Source: Orobanche coerulescens
Lineage: Eukaryota; Streptophyta; Magnoliopsida; Lamiales; Orobanchaceae
DNA length: 64,000 bases
Reading direction: 5' to 3'
Assembly: GCA_033398695.1 (NCBI GenBank)
Contig: CM065815.1
Coordinates: 139,731,001 to 139,795,000 of the forward strand
Shown here: piece by piece, positions 59,928 through 64,000 of the stretch
How positions within the stretch are numbered: position 1 is the stretch's first letter
Layout of the letters: each line of letters opens with the position of its first letter
Notes under the pieces: model-generated
What the model saw: the letters and a program-made list of their open reading frames with translations, nothing else
Database searches by the model: none
Told to the model about the DNA's origin: nothing
Program-made: the position numbers and the translations under genes

Positions 59928-59999
59928 GTCGTTGTAGTATAGTGGTGAGTATTCCCGCCTGTCACGCGGGTGACCCGGGTTCGGTCCCCGGCAACGGCG
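59928..59999 (+). tRNA. tRNA-Asp(GTC)
   Basis: The 72-nt sequence folds into a complete cloverleaf. The acceptor stem GTCGTTG pairs with CAACGGC, the anticodon loop CTGTCAC carries GTC, the T arm is CCGGGTTCGGTCCCCGG, and the discriminator base is G. A T5 run (60004-60008) follows as Pol III terminator. Its 3' end plus CCA is the exact complement of the element B PBS. It delivers aspartate to ribosomes and is the presumed primer of B and C. Confidence 0.95.
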
Positions 60000-60065
60000 A
60001 ATCTTTTTGTCATCTTTTATTACAGTTCATAGATGTGTAGGTATTGTTCATGAACTACCGCAAGT

Positions 60066-60141
60066 GCCCGTCTAGCTCAGTCGGTAGAGCGCAAGGTTCT
60101 TAACCTTGTGGTCTTGGGTTCGAGTCCCACCACGATGGGCG
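60066..60141 (+). tRNA. tRNA-Lys(CTT)-like gene with 3-nt insertion, possibly a pseudogene
   Basis: Acceptor GCCCGTC pairs with GATGGGC (one G-T), the D arm is normal, and the anticodon loop TTCTTAA carries CTT. Plant tRNA-Lys(CTT) is normally 73 nt; this is 76 because CAC is added between the T stem (TTGGG/CCCAC, with one mismatch) and the acceptor strand. It also lacks the usual C at the start of the anticodon loop. A T6 run follows near 60156. Internal A and B boxes remain, so it may be transcribed, but correct folding is doubtful. Confidence 0.8.
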
Positions 60142-61295
60142 CATTTGGTTTTGCTTTTTTATTCCGAGAGCAATTGTTTTTTCTCTGTGTTAATACTGTT
60201 TTTGAAGCCGAGACCAATTTGCCAATTAATTGGGCAAACATGATAGCATATCACTATTTATGTATTTGCGAATATTGAAACATACTATTTAATATGAGAC
60301 ATCATGGCCCCGCACAGATTTTATTCCCATGAAAGAATCATATTTTGTATTTGAGGTAAAAAATATTCGGATTAAATTGACATGCTGAATTCTTTTGAAT
60401 ACAACATTTAAATCAATGGATTTTATTATTTCATTCCATTACCTTGTGACAGACACAACACATCGCAACAAAATTATAAATAACAACTTGACAATTATCA
60501 TGTGTTTTATTCCTTATGGTCTTTTATTTAAGTTAACCTTATTTTGTAATAACCATAACTAAATCTTAGGCAATCAATTATCATCCTCTACCCTCTACTT
60601 CCCATATCATCATAAGCAAGAGTACTACAAAGAAAAACTTAAAAGCTGATTATATGCATTTATAACAGATTATAGGCTATAATGTAATCTTGATTTTATG
60701 TTGTGCCTTTGCTGAACATAAGTTGTGTTATACACGAAGGTTTATTTATTTTTAAAATTAAGTTATTTATGAATTAAAATTATAAAATTTTAAAATTTAA
60801 GAGACTAACAAAAACCATTTGAATCCGTGTGATAAGATATAGTCAGGTAGAATTATCTTCAATGAACTCATCAACACTCGAAGTTTGCAATTTCTCAACT
60901 TTTGGTTCTAATTAAATTTCCCCTAGTGGGTTTAATCCGATACATACCAAGAACCCAAATATAACAACATTTATCACTAAGTGGTGATTCACATTAGCAC
61001 TTCTTATTCAAGTATTACAATGCAACAAAAGTGTGGGCTGATGTAAAGAAAATGGCAAAGTTTCAGGATTTGGGATATTGAGTTACATATAGCCTTGCCA
61101 AAATATAGAAAACATATGAAAGATTGTTGAGAAACTGATTCTTGCTGCTACAACTTACTACCCAAACTATTTTGACCATTCAATGAATTAACCCATACTT
61201 ACTATTTAATATTTCAGATAATCAGTTTCGTAATTACTTTTTATAGATAATTATATTTTGGGTTGGGTTGATCTTATAATTATAAAAGTAAGCGA
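60142..61295. other. AT-rich intergenic sequence, no gene recognised
   Basis: Stops are frequent in all frames and no repeat or RNA feature is clear after the tRNA terminators. Confidence 0.5.
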
Positions 61296-61409
61296 AATGA
61301 TACATCCTGCTTCGCATGTGTTGTACCGTGTACTTTATAAATATTTTATTATAATATTAATTAATATTATTATGGTGGGGTGTGGATGGTGGGGTGTGGA
61401 TGTATCATT
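61296..61409. mobile_element. MITE candidate (114 bp)
   Basis: AATGATACATCC (61296-61307) is an exact inverted copy of GGATGTATCATT (61398-61409). Inside is a 14-bp tandem duplication of GTGGGGTGTGGATG. I see no clear target duplication, so the call is tentative. Confidence 0.45.
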
Positions 61410-61429
61410 CCTCTAAAAATAATGATTTG

Positions 61430-62352
61430 GGCATTGAGTTCGGTGGACATATTTGTTCTTCCTATTTTTAAAGTCAAGACAACATGCTAATTAAGTGGGT
61501 TTATGAAAAATATTTTGGGCTTATAAGCAAACTAAAATAATTATAAAATAATAATTTTCGTTGGTATATAAATACAATATTGAGGTAGAAGATTATTATT
61601 TATAATTATCCAATATTGAGCGTTGGGTTATCGAACAATTAATATTAAACCAAACTAGTATTTCTAAGTATCCACAATGTGAGTTTTATAATTATTTTTA
61701 ACAGATAATTAAATGGGCCTAAGAAAAATATTTTGGATTGGTATCACAATAATTCGGGTTGGTATATAAACACAATACTCAGGCATTGAGTTCGGTGAAC
61801 ATATTTGTTCTTCCTATTATTTGTAAGTGTTCAAATTCAATTACTTCGCTGGGCATTGGGTTACCAAACCATTGGTATCTAAATATTATATTCCATGTAA
61901 TCAAACCACTACTTGTAAGTATCACAACATATCATTATCCGCAAGTAATCAAATGTATTTCCGAGTATTCAAATGTAATTACTATGTTGGACGGTAGGTA
62001 ATCAATCATCTAGTATTTAAGGACAATATTTCAGATAATCAAACTACTACTTGCATATATATAGTGCCAGCTTTGTAATTATTTTTCATAGATAATTAAG
62101 TGGGTCTTAGGAGGACAAAAAATATTTTAGACCGGTAGCAGGACACTAAAATAACTACAAGAATAATAATTTGGGCATTGCGTTTGAACACTATAGTGGG
62201 CGTATTTGTTTTTCCTATTTTTGAAGCCGAGATAACATGGTAATTAAGTGGGCCTAAAAAAATGGGCTTATAAGCAAACTAAAATAATTATAAAAATATT
62301 TTATTTGGGTTGGTACGTAAATACGATACTCAATAGAGGACCATTATTTGTG
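61430..62352. repeat. Imperfect AT-rich direct repeats
   Basis: Phrases such as TAATTAAGTGGGCCTA, AAAATATTTTGG, ACTAAAATAATTA and GGTATATAAATACAATA recur in the same order roughly every 150-250 bp. The same family occurs at 29924-30290 and 63331-63830. No coding capacity is seen. Confidence 0.7.
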
Positions 62353-63330
62353 TTGGGATAAATCCTCCTAAAGTTTTGATACGTGCAAAACCTACAGCAA
62401 CATAGTTTTACAGCAGTCAGAAACTACAGCAAGTTGGACGTTAGAGTTCAACAGCAGACCATAAGCATATAGCAGGTCAGGGTACAACAAAAAAGATACA
62501 GCGGTGAGTTGTAGGCTCTACAGGTGAAACATAAATGCTACAGCAAAGAACTTCTCAATAAGCTACGACAAAGATCCGTTAGACTAGATGGATATTTATT
62601 TACAATTTATTGGGAGGGGGAAAGCACATCCGTATTAAATGGCGCCTGACAATAGAAGAGTTTGACAGCTAAGAGAGAAGACTGCATTAAATGGAAGTGT
62701 GATAAAGTAAAGTCTTCCTTATGCCATGATTTCAGAAATCGCACCAACTTTCAAGGGTCATAATGGTGAATGACTACCTTCGTCCAGCTACATAAAGATG
62801 AAATACCTTACCAAAAAAAAAAAAAAACAAGCATCCATAAGTCGTGAAAAGGAAACGACTGAAGTCTACAGGGACAAAACCGGTGTATAAGTCCAACATA
62901 TATCCAGATGACAAAAAAGATAAGACGAGCACAAATACCATATCTCGAGCTCAGAGCACCCTCACTCCAAAGATAGAGCTTAAATGTTCGGAGAGCTGTT
63001 CGGTGACAATCAAACTTATATTCTCAAGTGTTGATAGGGGTCCGATCTTGTGTAGGTCGTGAAGCCAATTAATAACCAACTTGTGAGCGGTGTTAGTTGT
63101 TGGGAGTTGGGCACTGACCTGTGTGGGAGAGTGTTGAATCAAGTCCAGTTGGACACCAATTTGTGTAAACGGTGTTGCTGTGTATCAAAATGTATATCAA
63201 TTTGTGTGAACATATAGCTTGCCTGTATTGCTAGTTTCATAAAAGTTTATCTTGATTCTAGTGAATTTCCTCATGTGTGGAGCAGAGCTGATGTAGAAGT
63301 ATTACCACACCTTTGAAACTCTGTAAATCT
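62353..63330 (+). repeat. Copia LTR-like fragment G2
   Basis: It starts TGTTGGGATAA, like the outward end of the A LTR, and contains many CTACAGCA words (62392-62560). From 63091 it matches G1 (20850-20943 and 29539-29700). Its end is lost in the AT-rich repeat, so it is probably a truncated LTR. Confidence 0.6.
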
Positions 63331-63829
63331 TGTTGGTATATAAATACAATACTCAGGTAAAAAAAGACCATTCTTGTAATTATTCAATATTGGACGTTCG
63401 GTTATCGAACAATTGATATTTAAATGCAATATTTCAAATAACTAAATTAATATTTTTATGTATCCACAATGTGAGTTTTATAATTATTTTTAACATATAA
63501 TTAAGCGGGCCTAAGAAGAATATTTTGTACTGGTATCATCAACACACTAAAATAATTATAAAGATAATAATTCGGACTAGTATATAAATACAATACTCAG
63601 ATAACAGGCCATTATTTTTAAATATTCAAATATAATTACTTCGATGGGCGTTGGGTTACCGAATGCAAGCATCACACAGCATATCATTATTTGAGTATCA
63701 CACAACGTATCATTATTTGCGAGTAATCAAATGTATTTGCGAGTATTCAAATGTAATTACTATATTAGACGTTAGGTAACCAAACAACTGGTATGCAAAT
63801 ATAATATTTTAGATAATCAAACTATTACT

Positions 63830-63864
<35 letters not shown>

Positions 63865-64000
63865 GCGCGTTTTATGCAGTACCAATATTAGATGCAGTAC
63901 TTTACAGTACTAATTTATGCATGAGTTTTGTACTAATTATGCATGAAATATATGTATTTCGTGCATCAAAATTTCAATGCATTAAAATATGCAATATATG
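63331..64000. repeat. AT-rich repeats, AT microsatellite and unknown end segment
   Basis: 63331-63830 belongs to the same imperfect repeat family as 61430-62352. (AT)n occupies 63833-63861. The last 139 bases, rich in TGCATGA and GCAGTAC, differ from the rest and may be the start of another small element cut by the window edge. Confidence 0.6.

Noticed and set aside
63862..64000. Start of a Helitron or MITE after the AT microsatellite
   Set aside because: Only one end is in the window and no diagnostic terminus can be shown.

Overview
The window is plant nuclear DNA, almost certainly from a eudicot with a retrotransposon-rich genome. The evidence is a dense nest of Ty1/copia (Sirevirus) and Ty3/gypsy (Tekay-type chromovirus, Athila-like, Tat/Retand-like) LTR elements, plant tRNA genes with Pol III T-runs, and a probable mitochondrial insert. 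I cannot name the species. I see no intact single-copy host protein gene; nearly every long reading frame belongs to a retroelement or is its antisense shadow.

Region 1 (1-20849, all elements on the minus strand, all cut by the left window edge) is a nest four deep. Gypsy element E (5' LTR 18973-20849, gag to mid-RT 16504-18755) is broken by element F (long 5' LTR 12065-16503). F is broken by an Athila-like LTR (B', 11147-12018), and that is broken by Sirevirus A (5' LTR 9900-11146, gag-pol 9788-4236, an extra 3' ORF 3484-305, 3' LTR outside the window).

Region 2 (20850-29800) is a copia-LTR-like sequence split by element H (20944-29533, target-site duplication TTGTG). H is a non-autonomous Tat-like element. 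It carries a decayed gag, three 255-bp tandem repeats, and a four-exon antisense gene (27918 to 25313) whose exons join in one frame of 793 codons with a single stop in the middle.

Region 3 (about 30500-58811) is a decayed copia-type gag (I) split three ways: by solo LTR J (32425-34793, TSD CCAAT) and by Athila-like element C (35012-58674). The 5' LTR of C is itself broken by chromovirus D (35752-44068, TSD TATTT) and by gag-only element B (44451-52684, TSD ACTTC). B contains solo LTR K (47621-48548, TSD CCAAG), a diverged relative of the H LTR. C also carries about 1.1 kb of organelle-like DNA.

Region 4 (58812-64000) holds a canonical tRNA-Asp(GTC) gene, a tRNA-Lys(CTT) copy with a 3-nt insertion, AT-rich dispersed repeats, a MITE candidate and a copia LTR fragment. 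The tRNA-Asp 3' end matches the primer-binding site of B at 18/18 and of C at 17/18, so the window contains both the elements and a gene for their presumed primer.

How the parts work together: none of the elements looks autonomous. A, D and E keep recognisable enzyme domains but are broken by stops or deletions; B, C and H have only gag-type genes plus cis signals (LTR, PBS, polypurine tract) and would depend on enzymes from relatives elsewhere. The most notable unexplained signals are conserved hairpins in B and C, palindrome clusters just upstream of LTR TATA boxes, and the sharing of a U3 module between the LTR and the internal tandem repeats of the H family.
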